From Flammeovirga pacifica (GTDB lineage: Bacteria; Bacteroidota; Bacteroidia; Cytophagales; Flammeovirgaceae): a stretch of 64,000 nucleotides of DNA. The stretch covers positions 372,001-436,000 of the forward strand of contig NZ_JRYR02000002.1 in NCBI RefSeq assembly GCF_000807855.2, given 5' to 3'. Positions 1-9,481 of this stretch are shown one piece after another. Every line of letters starts with the position of its first letter. The stretch's first letter is position 1. The translations under genes and the position numbers were made by a program. The notes below the pieces were generated by a model. It did not search any database. It worked only from the letters and a program-made list of their open reading frames with translations, and was not told the DNA's origin.

Positions 1-1407
1 AAAGTTGTGTTTATGCCAGAATTGGAAAAGAGCTTATTTAAGATCAATGCATTTACTCCAGAGGGATCTTATATTTATTATACAGAAGAAGAAGGCGATA
101 AAATTTATAATTGGTTAAGTGAACAGGAAGAAGTAAAAGAGGTTACAATGACTGTGGGTATGACTCCACCACGTTACTTCTTAGCATCCTCGAGTTATGG
201 TCCACAAACCAATGTACTTAGTTTTATTATTGAATGTGATGATTTTGAGAATGTTGAGTTGGTATTCAATAGATTAGAAGATCAGAAGTATGATTTATTT
301 CCAGAGGTGTTTGTAAGGCCAGAATATTATTCTGTAATGTCTCCTTTGGATGGTAAGGTAGAAGCAAGGTTTATGGGTAAAGATATTCAAGTTTTGGATT
401 CTTTAAATAATGTTGCTTTAGATATTATGAAGTCTTCTAAATTATCAAGACATGTTCATAGTTCTTGGTTTAATATGTCTCCTGTTTGGCATTTAGAATA
501 TGCAGATGCAAAAGCAGCAAAAGCGGGTATCAGTCGTAAAAATATAGCGGAATCTATTAAGCTGATAAGCGAAGGAATGCAAGTAGGAACTTACCGTGAA
601 GAGAATGAATTACAACCCATTTTCTTAAAAACCAATGAAGGAACTGTTGCAGACTTTAACAAGTTGCAAAACATCAATATTGTTTCTGCAGGAAATGCTG
701 TTCCATTGCAACAAACCATCAATGGTATTACCATTGATTACGAATATCCATACATCCAAACCTACAATAGGCATCGTGCAATTTCTGCCCTTTGTGATCC
801 TATTGATGGAGTAACCACAGGAGAACTTCAAAAAGATGTTCAAGATAAAATTGAAGCCATTGAACTACCAGATGGGTACACTTTTATGTGGGATGCTGAA
901 AAGAAAAATCAAGGTGAAGCGGTGGGTGCTATTGTGACATTTTTCCCATTAGCATTCTTACTCATCATTGCCATTTTGATCGCTCTTTTTGGTAATTATA
1001 AACAAACTATGATTGTGATTGTTCTTTTACCATTATCATTAATAGGAGTCATTTTCGGTCTAGTAGGTTTAGGTAAAGCCTTTGATTTTATGTCTTTTAT
1101 TGGATGGATTGGTTTGTTAGGAATGATCATCAAAAATATTATTGTATTACTTGATGAAGTAAACATTCAGAGAAGTTTAGGAGAGAATCAATTAGAAAGT
1201 ATCTTAAAGTCAACCATTTCTAGAACAAGACCTGTTTTAATGGCAGCGATCACGACTATGTTTGGTATGTTTCCATTATTACCGGATAGTGTTTTTGGTG
1301 CAATGGCTGTGACCATAATTTTCGGATTAGGCTTCGCTACATTATTGACTTTGTGGGCTGTTCCTGTAATTTATTCCATTTTTTATCAAATTAAAATCAA
1401 GAAATAA
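1..1407 (+). CDS. RND family efflux permease, C-terminal part (5' truncated by window)
   Basis: The reading frame is already open at base 1, so the gene starts upstream and only about the last 468 residues are seen. The visible part starts in the second large periplasmic (porter/docking) region and ends in the last membrane helices. There is a run of hydrophobic segments from about residue 300 onward, and the loop GLLGMIIKNIIVLLDE followed by SRTRPVLMAA, typical of the AcrB/MexB/CusA superfamily. These proteins use proton flux to export drugs, detergents or lipids from the inner membrane and periplasm. The stop codon overlaps the start of the TolC gene (TAATG), so the two are translationally coupled as pump and outer-membrane channel. 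The adaptor gene is presumably upstream. The substrate cannot be told from this sequence. Confidence 0.93.
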   Translation, partial: KVVFMPELEKSLFKINAFTPEGSYIYYTEEEGDKIYNWLSEQEEVKEVTMTVGMTPPRYFLASSSYGPQTNVLSFIIECDDFENVELVFNRLEDQKYDLFPEVFVRPEYYSVMSPLDGKVEARFMGKDIQVLDSLNNVALDIMKSSKLSRHVHSSWFNMSPVWHLEYADAKAAKAGISRKNIAESIKLISEGMQVGTYREENELQPIFLKTNEGTVADFNKLQNINIVSAGNAVPLQQTINGITIDYEYPYIQTYNRHRAISALCDPIDGVTTGELQKDVQDKIEAIELPDGYTFMWDAEKKNQGEAVGAIVTFFPLAFLLIIAILIALFGNYKQTMIVIVLLPLSLIGVIFGLVGLGKAFDFMSFIGWIGLLGMIIKNIIVLLDEVNIQRSLGENQLESILKSTISRTRPVLMAAITTMFGMFPLLPDSVFGAMAVTIIFGLGFATLLTLWAVPVIYSIFYQIKIKK

Positions 1408-2720
1408 TGATGAAAAAATTAGAATTAACGATTGGGTTGATCTGTCTGATGTTTTCATCAGTTTATGGACAATGGATAACAGATCCTTTTTTAAGTGAAT
1501 ATAGAAAAGATGCTGTTGATCATGAACAATTAGTGAAGATGGCAGAAGGTAATGTGTCTATCGCTCATCATGAATATAAAACTACCGTTGCTGATATGAT
1601 GCCCAAATTAGAGGCAAGTAGTGACTATTGGTATGTACAAAATCCTATGAGTTTTAGTATGCCAGATGATCCACGTTTTGGAGAATTAGCAGGAGCTGAT
1701 TTTGCAGGATTAGCCAACCATCAATATGGACTTTATACCAACGTAATGCAACCCATTTATAAAGGGGGAGTCTTAAAGGAAAGGAAAAAAAAGGCCGCTG
1801 TACAAAGTCAAATAAAATTAGATGAATTGGCCATTACAACTCAAGATGTAATAATGGCAACGGACCTTCAATATTGGCAGACAGTAGCTCAAAAAGAGGT
1901 GGTAAATGCCATGAAGGACTACGAAAGAGATTTGACTAGGGTGAAAGATCTTGTCAATAATAAATTGGCTTTTGGTAAGGCCAATAAAAGTGAATTATTG
2001 ATGACAGAAGTAAGGGTGAACAGAGCACAGTTAGCAGTCGTTCAGTCTGAAAACACCTACAAATTATTTGTAATGTCATTGAATAGGCTTATCGGTAAAA
2101 CATTCGAAGAAAATACAACCGTAAGTGATTCAATTGAGGTTGAAAGAGTTGAATATGAAAATATACAACCGATTCAACGACCTGAGTTATTGGTAAAAGA
2201 GAAAATGCTTCAACTACAGGAACATGATGAAAAAATAGTAAAAGGGATGTATAAACCTCAGATTTCAGGTGTTGGTACAGCATCTTATTCATCTCCGGGT
2301 TATAATATGCAACCTGGTGCTGTTCCTAATGTTCAAGCAGGCTTAATGCTAAATATACCTATATATAATGCAGGTAAAAAAGGTCAATTGAAAGCAGCAC
2401 AACAATTGAAAATTCAAAATGCCTCTTTAGCTATTGAAAGAGAAAATGAATTACAACAATTGGAAATTGCTAAAAAAAGGGTGGCGTATGAAAATGCGAT
2501 GAAGGAAACATCCATTGCGTATGCATCGCTTGCGAAAGCAAGAGAAAATGCAATGGTTTTAGAAGATAGATTTGCCAAAGGTGTTGTAGAAATTTTGGAA
2601 GTAATAGATGCTCAATTATATGTTGAACAAGCAATAATTGAGTACATACAAAGTAAATTAAAGACTCAAATTCAGATGACTTATTACACTCGTGCAATAG
2701 GGCGTCTAACGATCAACTAG
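1407..2720 (+). CDS. TolC-family outer membrane efflux channel
   Basis: The 437-residue protein has a signal peptide (MKKLELTIGL start, cleavage near VYGQ at about residue 22) followed by long alpha-helical heptad regions arranged as two repeats. This is the architecture of the TolC/OprM outer membrane efflux protein family. The second repeat contains the typical turn LNIPIYNAGKKG. It overlaps the RND permease stop codon by one base and is followed by a strong terminator at 2749, so it closes the efflux operon. It would form the trimeric exit duct for the pump. The family call is secure; the exported substrate is unknown. Confidence 0.92.
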   Translation: MMKKLELTIGLICLMFSSVYGQWITDPFLSEYRKDAVDHEQLVKMAEGNVSIAHHEYKTTVADMMPKLEASSDYWYVQNPMSFSMPDDPRFGELAGADFAGLANHQYGLYTNVMQPIYKGGVLKERKKKAAVQSQIKLDELAITTQDVIMATDLQYWQTVAQKEVVNAMKDYERDLTRVKDLVNNKLAFGKANKSELLMTEVRVNRAQLAVVQSENTYKLFVMSLNRLIGKTFEENTTVSDSIEVERVEYENIQPIQRPELLVKEKMLQLQEHDEKIVKGMYKPQISGVGTASYSSPGYNMQPGAVPNVQAGLMLNIPIYNAGKKGQLKAAQQLKIQNASLAIERENELQQLEIAKKRVAYENAMKETSIAYASLAKARENAMVLEDRFAKGVVEILEVIDAQLYVEQAIIEYIQSKLKTQIQMTYYTRAIGRLTIN

Positions 2721-2748
2721 AAAACTACAATTTTTGATCAATTGCTAT

Positions 2749-2780
2749 AAACCGTCCTTCTATGAGGGGCGGTTTTTTTT
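2749..2780. terminator. Intrinsic terminator between convergent genes
   Basis: The arms AAACCGTCC and GGGGCGGTTT (one mismatch) surround a short loop and are followed by eight T. It ends the plus-strand efflux operon. The same stem may serve the minus-strand lipoprotein gene, whose stop codon overlaps the T run. Confidence 0.85.
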
Positions 2781-3252
2781 ACATTAAAGGAAGCGCATGA
2801 ATATTTTTCACCTTTCTTTCTATACGTTTATATTTTTCAATAATTAAACGGTCAACTCCTAGGTCGGCAATTTCTTCCTTTCCTATTTGAATTAAAGTAT
2901 CTCCCTCAAAATAGAGTCTAAAAGTAAAATCATTTCCTTCCCAAGGCCTATAGCTGCAATATTCTAACTTTTCTGTATATTCATCTCCTTTTAACAAATA
3001 AGTGCCGCCACCAGAAGCGTAATAAGTAGTACTGTCTTTTCCATTATGAACATCATGATTGAAAAAGGCAAAATGCTGCTGACTAAATATTTTAATCATT
3101 CTTCTATTACTTAAATCCATCATCTTGGATGAATCATTTTCAACACTTTCAGCAGAGATTAATTCCCATGTGCCTTGTATATTAGGTACTTTAGATTTTT
3201 GTATACAAGACGATATTGTTAATAATGTGATAAGGTAAATAAGATTTTTCAT
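2779..3252 (-). CDS. Small lipoprotein, lipocalin-like
   Basis: A start at 3252 is preferred to the upstream start at 3306 because it gives a clean lipoprotein signal: MKNLIYLITLL, then ISSC with the lipid-modified Cys at residue 16. The mature part of about 140 residues opens with IQGTWELIS, the beginning of lipocalin-like or DUF4488-type beta-barrels that are common in Bacteroidota. It is rich in alternating hydrophobic and charged strands. The protein is probably anchored in the outer or inner membrane facing the periplasm. It is convergent with the efflux operon and has no operon partner. The function is unknown and the lipocalin assignment is tentative. Confidence 0.7.
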   Translation of the reverse strand: MKNLIYLITLLTISSCIQKSKVPNIQGTWELISAESVENDSSKMMDLSNRRMIKIFSQQHFAFFNHDVHNGKDSTTYYASGGGTYLLKGDEYTEKLEYCSYRPWEGNDFTFRLYFEGDTLIQIGKEEIADLGVDRLIIEKYKRIERKVKNIHALPLM

Positions 3253-3379
3253 CGAAATAGATATGATGTACAGTTCTAATATGAGTGATCTTTTTATTTT
3301 GTACATATGTTTTCGACTAACAACCTACATCTACATTTATACAGCATTTATTTTTAAGAAAAAGAACAGAAAAATGAAT

Positions 3380-3403
3380 AAAAAAGAGGCCCGAAAGCCT
3401 CTC
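3380..3403 (-). terminator. Intrinsic terminator, minus strand
   Basis: Read on the minus strand, the arms GAGGC and GCCTC enclose a six-base loop and are followed by TTTTTT. It lies about 55 bases downstream of the small gene at 3459-3587 and supports that gene being transcribed. Confidence 0.75.
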
Positions 3404-3458
3404 TAGAATAATAATTATTTTTGTTTTATGTGGGTTTATCTTTAAGGTTAAAGGTAAT

Positions 3459-3587
3459 TTATTGTTTCCCTTTTGTTTTAGCTTCTGATTTAGACTTTTC
3501 AGCCTCTCTCTTTTTCTTTTCATTATTGAAAAGGTTTTCCGAACCCCATTTCAGGGTGTTTTCGCTAATAGTAAAAGAAGTACTCAT
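3459..3587 (-). CDS. Small basic charged protein, 42 residues
   Basis: An uninterrupted 42-codon frame runs from ATG at 3587 to TAA at 3459. The product starts MSTSFTISENTLKWGSEN and ends in a highly charged tail of Lys, Glu and Ala that is probably a helix (about residues 23-42). It has no signal peptide or membrane segment. A -7-type promoter box (TAAATTTG, 3645-3652) lies 58 bases upstream and an intrinsic terminator lies downstream, so the gene has its own transcription unit. I do not recognise the family. The tail resembles small nucleic-acid- or ribosome-associated proteins, but that is only an impression. Confidence 0.6.
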   Translation of the reverse strand: MSTSFTISENTLKWGSENLFNNEKKKREAEKSKSEAKTKGKQ

Positions 3588-3644
3588 GATAGTGATATTT
3601 AGTAAAAGGTTATTAACTTAATTCAGTTTGATTATTTATTGATA

Positions 3645-3652
3645 CAAATTTA
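3645..3652 (-). promoter_or_regulatory. Candidate -7 promoter box for the small gene at 3459
   Basis: The minus strand reads TAAATTTG, matching the Bacteroidota TAnnTTTG box, 58 bases before the ATG. No convincing -33 element lies at the usual spacing. Confidence 0.4.
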
Positions 3653-4004
3653 AAATATTGTTACTCAATAACCTAACGCAACCGATTGAAATTTACTTAT
3701 ATAACATATATTTCAATATTTAAGATTCAAAATTTAACTTAATAAATTCTAACATTAAACCAGCGCACATCTATTGATGATAATGAACAGGAAACCGTTT
3801 TGATGAAAGTTAAAATTCTTAATAGTAATAAAATCTAATTTAAGTTCTAATTATTTAGGTAAATGAGAAAATAGCAATAAATTTGTTCTGCATTTTTATT
3901 ATCCTTTTATAACTATAAGATGCTAAAGAATTAAGGGAAATTACTCCATTTTTTTAATCACCATCAATCATATAAAAATATGATGTGGTAAAGTAAATAC
4001 ATAA
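3653..4004. promoter_or_regulatory. AT-rich intergenic region with promoter for the GNAT-like gene
   Basis: No coding frame is supported here. The plus strand carries TAAATTTG at 3878-3885, with a weak TTAG at the -33 position, and then TATAACTA at 3908-3915 in the presumed leader. The leader before the ATG at 4005 would be about 110 bases. Confidence 0.45.
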
Positions 4005-5105
4005 ATGAAAGATATTATTACCCAATCGGGTTCGATTTCTTTAGAATTAACAGATGAGCTTACTGATGATGTGGTAGATATGTTGGAAGCTACTCTTTGG
4101 GGAACTGAAGGGGGGTTAAGGTATGTACACACAGAAACGAGAGAGAATTTAGAAAAGACGAAAAAAGCTTATTTCCTTAATTTAAGGAGAAATGATTCTC
4201 TATTGAGTACAATCACATTAATTCATAAAAGTACAAAACATAAAGATCAGTCTATAGAAACGTATCATATTAGATATTTTGCTTTTTTACCTTCGATGCA
4301 AAGCACTAAAAAGAATGCTGCAAAGAAAAGAAATAAAGTGAGTTTCTTAGATCAACAATTGATCAACTTCTTTAATGATTATAGAATGCCAGAGAGTGTA
4401 GAGAATAATACACCTCAATGTTTTCACGCACAAGTAGAAAACGACAATCTACGATCTAAAATGTTTACTGAAAAAGTGGGTTTTGAAACTATTGGTAGAA
4501 TGACCACCCTTTCTTTCAGTAGAGTATCCCCAAAAAAGAGTGAGCATTTATATAAATTATCGAATACAGATAAGCAATTACTTGTAGACAATGCGGATCA
4601 ATTTTATAAAGATTATGCTTTCTACTCTAATGAGAATATTGGTACAACAGAAGATAGTTACGTTCTTAAAGATAATGAAGAGGTCGTTGTAGGAGGACAA
4701 GTCTTCATTGGTAATTGGATATTTAAACATTTACCAGGTATCGAAGGAGTAATTGCTAAGCATGTTTTACCTTATATACCTTATGCAAATAGACTTTTCA
4801 ATTTTAAAAATCATACTTTCGTAACAGTAGAAGGATTGTTTTGGAAGAAAGGTCATGAAGATAAAATTCAAGAATTTTTAACTTCGGTGCTTAAAGTAAA
4901 AGATAAAAATGTTGCTTTTATATGGATGGATCCAGATTCAGATGATTATAAAATAGCAAAAGAAACCGTTGATTGGGGTGTCTTAGAACATTTAAACAGT
5001 GGTTCAAAAACTTCAATTATTCTTAGGACTGAAGAAGGTTTGCCTTCTGATTATGAGACTTACCGACCTATGGATAAATACATTTCAAGTTTTTATATCT
5101 TATAG
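4005..5105 (+). CDS. GNAT-like N-acetyltransferase domain protein
   Basis: This is a cytoplasmic protein of 366 residues without signal peptide. Residues about 10-175 look like a GNAT fold: an N-terminal D/E-rich beta-alpha unit, then HAQVENDNLRSKMFTEKVGF, which matches the family's C-terminal pattern of Asn, spaced basic residue and K.GF. The second half (about 180-366) has no domain I recognise; it contains the segment VEGLFWKKGHE and ends in an aromatic tail. GNAT enzymes move an acetyl group from acetyl-CoA to amines, but the acceptor is unknown. A terminator at 5126 separates it from the SNF2 gene, so it is probably monocistronic. The core acetyl-CoA loop is not obvious, so the activity is uncertain. 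Confidence 0.55.
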   Translation: MKDIITQSGSISLELTDELTDDVVDMLEATLWGTEGGLRYVHTETRENLEKTKKAYFLNLRRNDSLLSTITLIHKSTKHKDQSIETYHIRYFAFLPSMQSTKKNAAKKRNKVSFLDQQLINFFNDYRMPESVENNTPQCFHAQVENDNLRSKMFTEKVGFETIGRMTTLSFSRVSPKKSEHLYKLSNTDKQLLVDNADQFYKDYAFYSNENIGTTEDSYVLKDNEEVVVGGQVFIGNWIFKHLPGIEGVIAKHVLPYIPYANRLFNFKNHTFVTVEGLFWKKGHEDKIQEFLTSVLKVKDKNVAFIWMDPDSDDYKIAKETVDWGVLEHLNSGSKTSIILRTEEGLPSDYETYRPMDKYISSFYIL

Positions 5106-5125
5106 ATTTCCTTATGTTTAGGAGA

Positions 5126-5161
5126 AAGAGTATAGACGTTAAACTCTATACTCTTTTTTTA
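5126..5161 (+). terminator. Intrinsic terminator after the GNAT-like gene
   Basis: A ten-base perfect stem (AAGAGTATAG paired with CTATACTCTT) and a ten-base loop are followed by a T run. Confidence 0.85.
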
Positions 5162-5180
5162 TAATACTACCCATAATATT

Positions 5181-8100
5181 ATGACTTTCAATTTTGATCA
5201 GTTTAGGTCGATAGAACAACAGTTTGCATTGTTCAATACCAATACTCAAGATATTTATGCTACCGTTCTTCTTACTGTGGGCTACCGTGGAGAAGCAAGA
5301 AGTATTATTGAAGGAGTCATCTCACCTTTCTTTTATCAAATGTCTAGATCGGCATTAAAAAATAAGATAGAAGAAATTTGTGATGAGCTTTGTCAAAATT
5401 CTTTATTGGTAGAATTTGAAATTCAAAACGGGAAATATTATCATACTCCTTCCTTAGAACATTATCTTTTTGCCCTTTATTATCTATCAAAAAATACAGA
5501 TGATCAGTTATTTAATTGCTTAAAAATATTACGTTCAACATTACCTCCTTATATAGAATCATGGGGAAGGTCAGAGTACAAATTAGAAAATGGGTTAAGA
5601 GATTTTGTACTCGATGAAAATGAACAAGCTTATGTTTTTAATCAGTTTATTAATTTTGATGGAGTAGGTTCTAGCTATAAGATGAACCTATTTTTTGGTT
5701 ATCATCAGTTAGTTCAATTAGGGTATTTTGATACTCAAAAATATTTTAATTTGGAGAGAGAGATTCAACAAAATTTCCCTTTTCGATTAATTAAAGAAAT
5801 TGAAACAGGTGATGTTGATCTAAGCTTAATCGATCAATTATTACCTTCTTTAGTACTTGATAAAACTTTACTGCAATATATCAAAGACTATATTGCTGTA
5901 ATACAACTTGATTTTGATCGTAGTATATTAAAATTATCCAATGATATTGAAGTCGATTTAAGTCAACATAAAGCAGAAGCATTTTTTGTTTCAAAAAAAT
6001 ATTCCGAGGCTTTAAAACTATATTCTCATAAAGCAGGTATCAAAGACCTATCCAAAGAAAAGTCTAAGAAAAGTTCTAAAAATTGGAAAATATGCAGGAT
6101 TGATGAAGAAGCTACTTTAGGAACCCTGATATTAAAACTTCATCCAGAAGATATTCAATTACAAAGAAATAGGTATAGATCAACAACGGCCAAAAAGTCA
6201 AGTTTAAATACAAAAATAGCTCATATATTATTGGACCTTCAAATGATTTATAGGAACAATACAGCTATTGATTGCGAACATGATAAATACACCCTTAAAA
6301 CGCTAGCTATTGAATTAATAACGGATAGCAGTTTCAAACTTCATCCATTTATATTAGCAAACCTAACATGGTTATTGGTGAAGATCTTTGGGGAAGAATT
6401 CAATTTAAAGTCCATTGATTTTTCATCTATTCCACAAGAAATATTAAGGTTATCTAAGTACGGTTATCGATGGTATGCCTCTATTTTAGCAGAAGCACAT
6501 GAAGCCTTAAAAGAAGGGGGGTACGAAGATGAGTACGATTTAAGTTACTTGATTGAAGATGACTATATTAAAATAAGTGATTTTCTTTCCATATCTGAAG
6601 AAGAAGAGTGGGAAGTGGTACTGAAAAAAATAAATTCTCTTGCAGAGGATTTTAAGAAAAATAAAAAGCAAAGCTCAAGAGGGAAAGCAGAAGCAAGATT
6701 ATTATGGGTTGTATCTGATCATCAATTGTATGTACAACCTATGGAACAGACCAAACTTAAGTCAGGAAAATGGTCTAAACCTAAAAAAGTATCCGATAGA
6801 AAATTAATGACCAAACAGATCAAAGGAATGTTGGACATTGATCAGGATATTTTATCAAAAGCTGTAAAAACATATGGTAGAGGGTACATAGATTATGATG
6901 TGCTTGAAGTATGGAAGTTATTACCAGGGCATCCCAATGTAGTCTTAGAAAGTGATGACAATGTTTCTGTAATTGTCGAGAAACGTCCAATGGAATTACA
7001 TATAACGGATTCTGAGGAGCATTATAAATTGTTTTTTGATAAGGAAGTCAATATTGATTTCCCTGTAAAAAGAGAAACAGCTACTCGTGTGATTTATTAT
7101 GATGTAGATAAAAATATAATTTCATGGGCAGCGAATTTCCCTACGGATGTCATCATTCCTAAATCAGCCAAAGATCAACTAAAAATGGTAGTTTCTTCAT
7201 TAGGGCATAGTATTAATGTACACTCTCATGTCGAAGAAATTCAAGAAGAATTACCAGAAGTAAAAGCAGACAATTCAGTGCATGCACTTCTATCTCCACG
7301 AGGTAATAATATCCTATTGGAGATATTTATGAAACCTTATAAAACCCATCCACCTTATGTCACTCCTGCCAAAGGAAAAGAAGTTTTGGTAGAAGAGATT
7401 GATAGGGAACGTACTCGTTGTAAAAGGAATCTGAAAGAAGAGGAAAAGATTATTTCTCACTTCTTATATCAAAGGCCTCAATTAGAAAGTACACATGACG
7501 GACATTTTGCTTGGGAATTAAGAGATAGAGAAGAAACATTAAGTGCTCTTTTAGAACTTCAAAATGGTGATATTCAACCTGTAGTTGAATGGCCAAAAGG
7601 AGTGCGTTTTAAACTTTTGGGTAATGTGACTACAAGTAGTGTTACAATGCAAATTCAGAATAAGAAAAGAGATTGGTTTGCTATTGGTGGTGATGTGAAA
7701 ATCAATGAAGAAGTAGTGGTCTCTCTTACTGATTTGATGAAACAGTTTAAAAATGATCCAAACAGTAAATATGTTGAGGTCAAGGAAAATGAATTCATTG
7801 CCTTAACTGATCAACTAAGAAAACAATTACAAGCACTAACAAGTGTGAGTGTTGAAGATAAATTAGAGTTTAGAGTGCATAAAATGGCCTCTTATGGGGT
7901 GCTGAATGCATTAACAAAAGAAGCTTTAGTAAGGTCGGACGATTCTTGGAAGTCGTTACAATCTAAGATTGAAGCATCAAATGGAAAAGTTTTTCCTTTA
8001 CCAAACACATTACAAGCAGATCTTAGAGATTACCAACAAGACGGCTTTCAATGGTTATCTAGATTGTCTTCTTGGGGTGCAGGAGCTTGTTTGGCCGATG

Positions 8101-9431
8101 ATATGGGATTAGGAAAAACATTACAAGGGTTGGCAATTATGTTAGATAAGGCATCCAATGGACCTTCTATTGTAATAGCACCTACTTCTGTAACTTTCAA
8201 TTGGATTAGTGAGATTCGAAAGTTTGCACCTACAATTACCCCTAAACTTTTATCAGCATCAACCAATAGAGATAAATTAATAAAAGAGGCTAAAGCCTAT
8301 GATATTGTCATTTGTAGTTATGGTTTACTACAGACAAATTATAAGAAATTGGTAGAAAAAGAGTGGAATATAGTTTTACTTGATGAAGCACAAGCTATCA
8401 AAAATAAAACCACTAAACGCTCTCAAATTGCGAAACAATTGAATGGTGAAATGAGAATAATCACAACAGGTACTCCAATTGAAAATAATTTGGCAGAACT
8501 GTGGAATTTATTCGAATTCATCAACCCAGGTTTATTAGGTAATTGGGAATCGTTCAATAAGAATTTCATTCTTAGAATTACGGAGTCAGGAGACGAACAA
8601 CATGCTATGTCGGCTAAGAAAGTCTTAAGAAGATTGATAGCCCCCTTTATTCTTAGAAGAAAGAAAAGTGAAGTGTTGGATGAGTTACCTCCAAAAACCG
8701 AATCTGTTTTATCAGTGAATTTCTCTGATGATGAATTAACATTGTTTGAAGCACATAGAAGAACAGCATTAGAGGAAATTGAAGGTATCTTAAAATCAAA
8801 AGAGCAAAAGGATGCAACACTTCAAGTCCTAGCTGAATTAACTAAGTTACGTCAACTATGCTGCCATCCTCAACTGATTGATCATACTTGGTCTGTACAA
8901 GGGAGCAAGGTGAAATTATTATTAGAGACCTTGCATGAATTAAAAAAAGGAGGACATAGAGCCTTGATATTTAGTCAGTTTGTTGGTTTCCTTCAAATCA
9001 TAAAAAGTGCAATAGAAAACGAAGGATTTTCTTATCAATATTTGGATGGATCAACACCTTTAAAGAAAAGAGAAAAAGGGATTGATGAATTCCAAAAAGG
9101 TTTGGGTGATGTCTTCTTAATCTCCTTGAAAGCTGGTGGTACAGGACTAAATTTAACAGCAGCAGACTATGTCATTCATATGGACCCTTGGTGGAATCCA
9201 GCGGTAGAAGATCAAGCGACAGATAGAGCTTATAGAATAGGTCAGGATAGACCGGTAACAGTTTATCGAATGATTACTAAAGATACCATCGAAGAGAAAA
9301 TGATTGCTTTACATGCGGATAAAAGGGAATTAGCAGATGATCTTTTATCTGGAACATCTAAAGCAACCAAGTTGAATACTCAGGAGTTACTTAAGTTATT
9401 ACAAGCCAATGAGACTTTATTGGATGTTTAA
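5181..9431 (+). CDS. Large SNF2-family DNA-dependent ATPase/helicase
   Basis: The C-terminal 470 residues of this 1416-residue protein are a complete SNF2 motor. The Walker A is MGLGKT (K979). Motif II is DEAQ (D1068) in place of DEAH or DEGH. Motif III is TGTPIENN, and the C-terminal lobe has FSQF, GGTGLNLT and DRAYRIGQ with the arginine finger. Such proteins move along double-stranded DNA to remodel nucleoprotein complexes or recycle RNA polymerase (RapA/HepA type). The first roughly 950 residues, with several beta-rich stretches, are not recognisable to me; some large bacterial SNF2 proteins carry a SWIM zinc finger there, but I see no clear CxCx(n)CxH set. It stands alone behind a terminator. 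The motor call is certain and the cellular role is not. Confidence 0.9.
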   Translation: MTFNFDQFRSIEQQFALFNTNTQDIYATVLLTVGYRGEARSIIEGVISPFFYQMSRSALKNKIEEICDELCQNSLLVEFEIQNGKYYHTPSLEHYLFALYYLSKNTDDQLFNCLKILRSTLPPYIESWGRSEYKLENGLRDFVLDENEQAYVFNQFINFDGVGSSYKMNLFFGYHQLVQLGYFDTQKYFNLEREIQQNFPFRLIKEIETGDVDLSLIDQLLPSLVLDKTLLQYIKDYIAVIQLDFDRSILKLSNDIEVDLSQHKAEAFFVSKKYSEALKLYSHKAGIKDLSKEKSKKSSKNWKICRIDEEATLGTLILKLHPEDIQLQRNRYRSTTAKKSSLNTKIAHILLDLQMIYRNNTAIDCEHDKYTLKTLAIELITDSSFKLHPFILANLTWLLVKIFGEEFNLKSIDFSSIPQEILRLSKYGYRWYASILAEAHEALKEGGYEDEYDLSYLIEDDYIKISDFLSISEEEEWEVVLKKINSLAEDFKKNKKQSSRGKAEARLLWVVSDHQLYVQPMEQTKLKSGKWSKPKKVSDRKLMTKQIKGMLDIDQDILSKAVKTYGRGYIDYDVLEVWKLLPGHPNVVLESDDNVSVIVEKRPMELHITDSEEHYKLFFDKEVNIDFPVKRETATRVIYYDVDKNIISWAANFPTDVIIPKSAKDQLKMVVSSLGHSINVHSHVEEIQEELPEVKADNSVHALLSPRGNNILLEIFMKPYKTHPPYVTPAKGKEVLVEEIDRERTRCKRNLKEEEKIISHFLYQRPQLESTHDGHFAWELRDREETLSALLELQNGDIQPVVEWPKGVRFKLLGNVTTSSVTMQIQNKKRDWFAIGGDVKINEEVVVSLTDLMKQFKNDPNSKYVEVKENEFIALTDQLRKQLQALTSVSVEDKLEFRVHKMASYGVLNALTKEALVRSDDSWKSLQSKIEASNGKVFPLPNTLQADLRDYQQDGFQWLSRLSSWGAGACLADDMGLGKTLQGLAIMLDKASNGPSIVIAPTSVTFNWISEIRKFAPTITPKLLSASTNRDKLIKEAKAYDIVICSYGLLQTNYKKLVEKEWNIVLLDEAQAIKNKTTKRSQIAKQLNGEMRIITTGTPIENNLAELWNLFEFINPGLLGNWESFNKNFILRITESGDEQHAMSAKKVLRRLIAPFILRRKKSEVLDELPPKTESVLSVNFSDDELTLFEAHRRTALEEIEGILKSKEQKDATLQVLAELTKLRQLCCHPQLIDHTWSVQGSKVKLLLETLHELKKGGHRALIFSQFVGFLQIIKSAIENEGFSYQYLDGSTPLKKREKGIDEFQKGLGDVFLISLKAGGTGLNLTAADYVIHMDPWWNPAVEDQATDRAYRIGQDRPVTVYRMITKDTIEEKMIALHADKRELADDLLSGTSKATKLNTQELLKLLQANETLLDV

Positions 9432-9481
9432 TCAATTGATGACTCAATCGAAAATTTTTATTCAAAAAACAGAATAATGAT

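Noticed and set aside
625-843. Minus-strand open frame inside the RND permease gene
   Set aside because: It is the antisense shadow of a well-supported coding sequence, without domain or promoter support. Other such overlaps in the window were treated the same way.
3317-3523. 68-residue minus-strand frame overlapping the small gene at 3459
   Set aside because: It runs through the terminator hairpin and is in a different frame from the better-supported 42-residue gene. Its composition is not protein-like.
3421-3621. 66-residue plus-strand frame in the same region
   Set aside because: It is antisense to the 42-residue gene and has no promoter or terminator in its direction.
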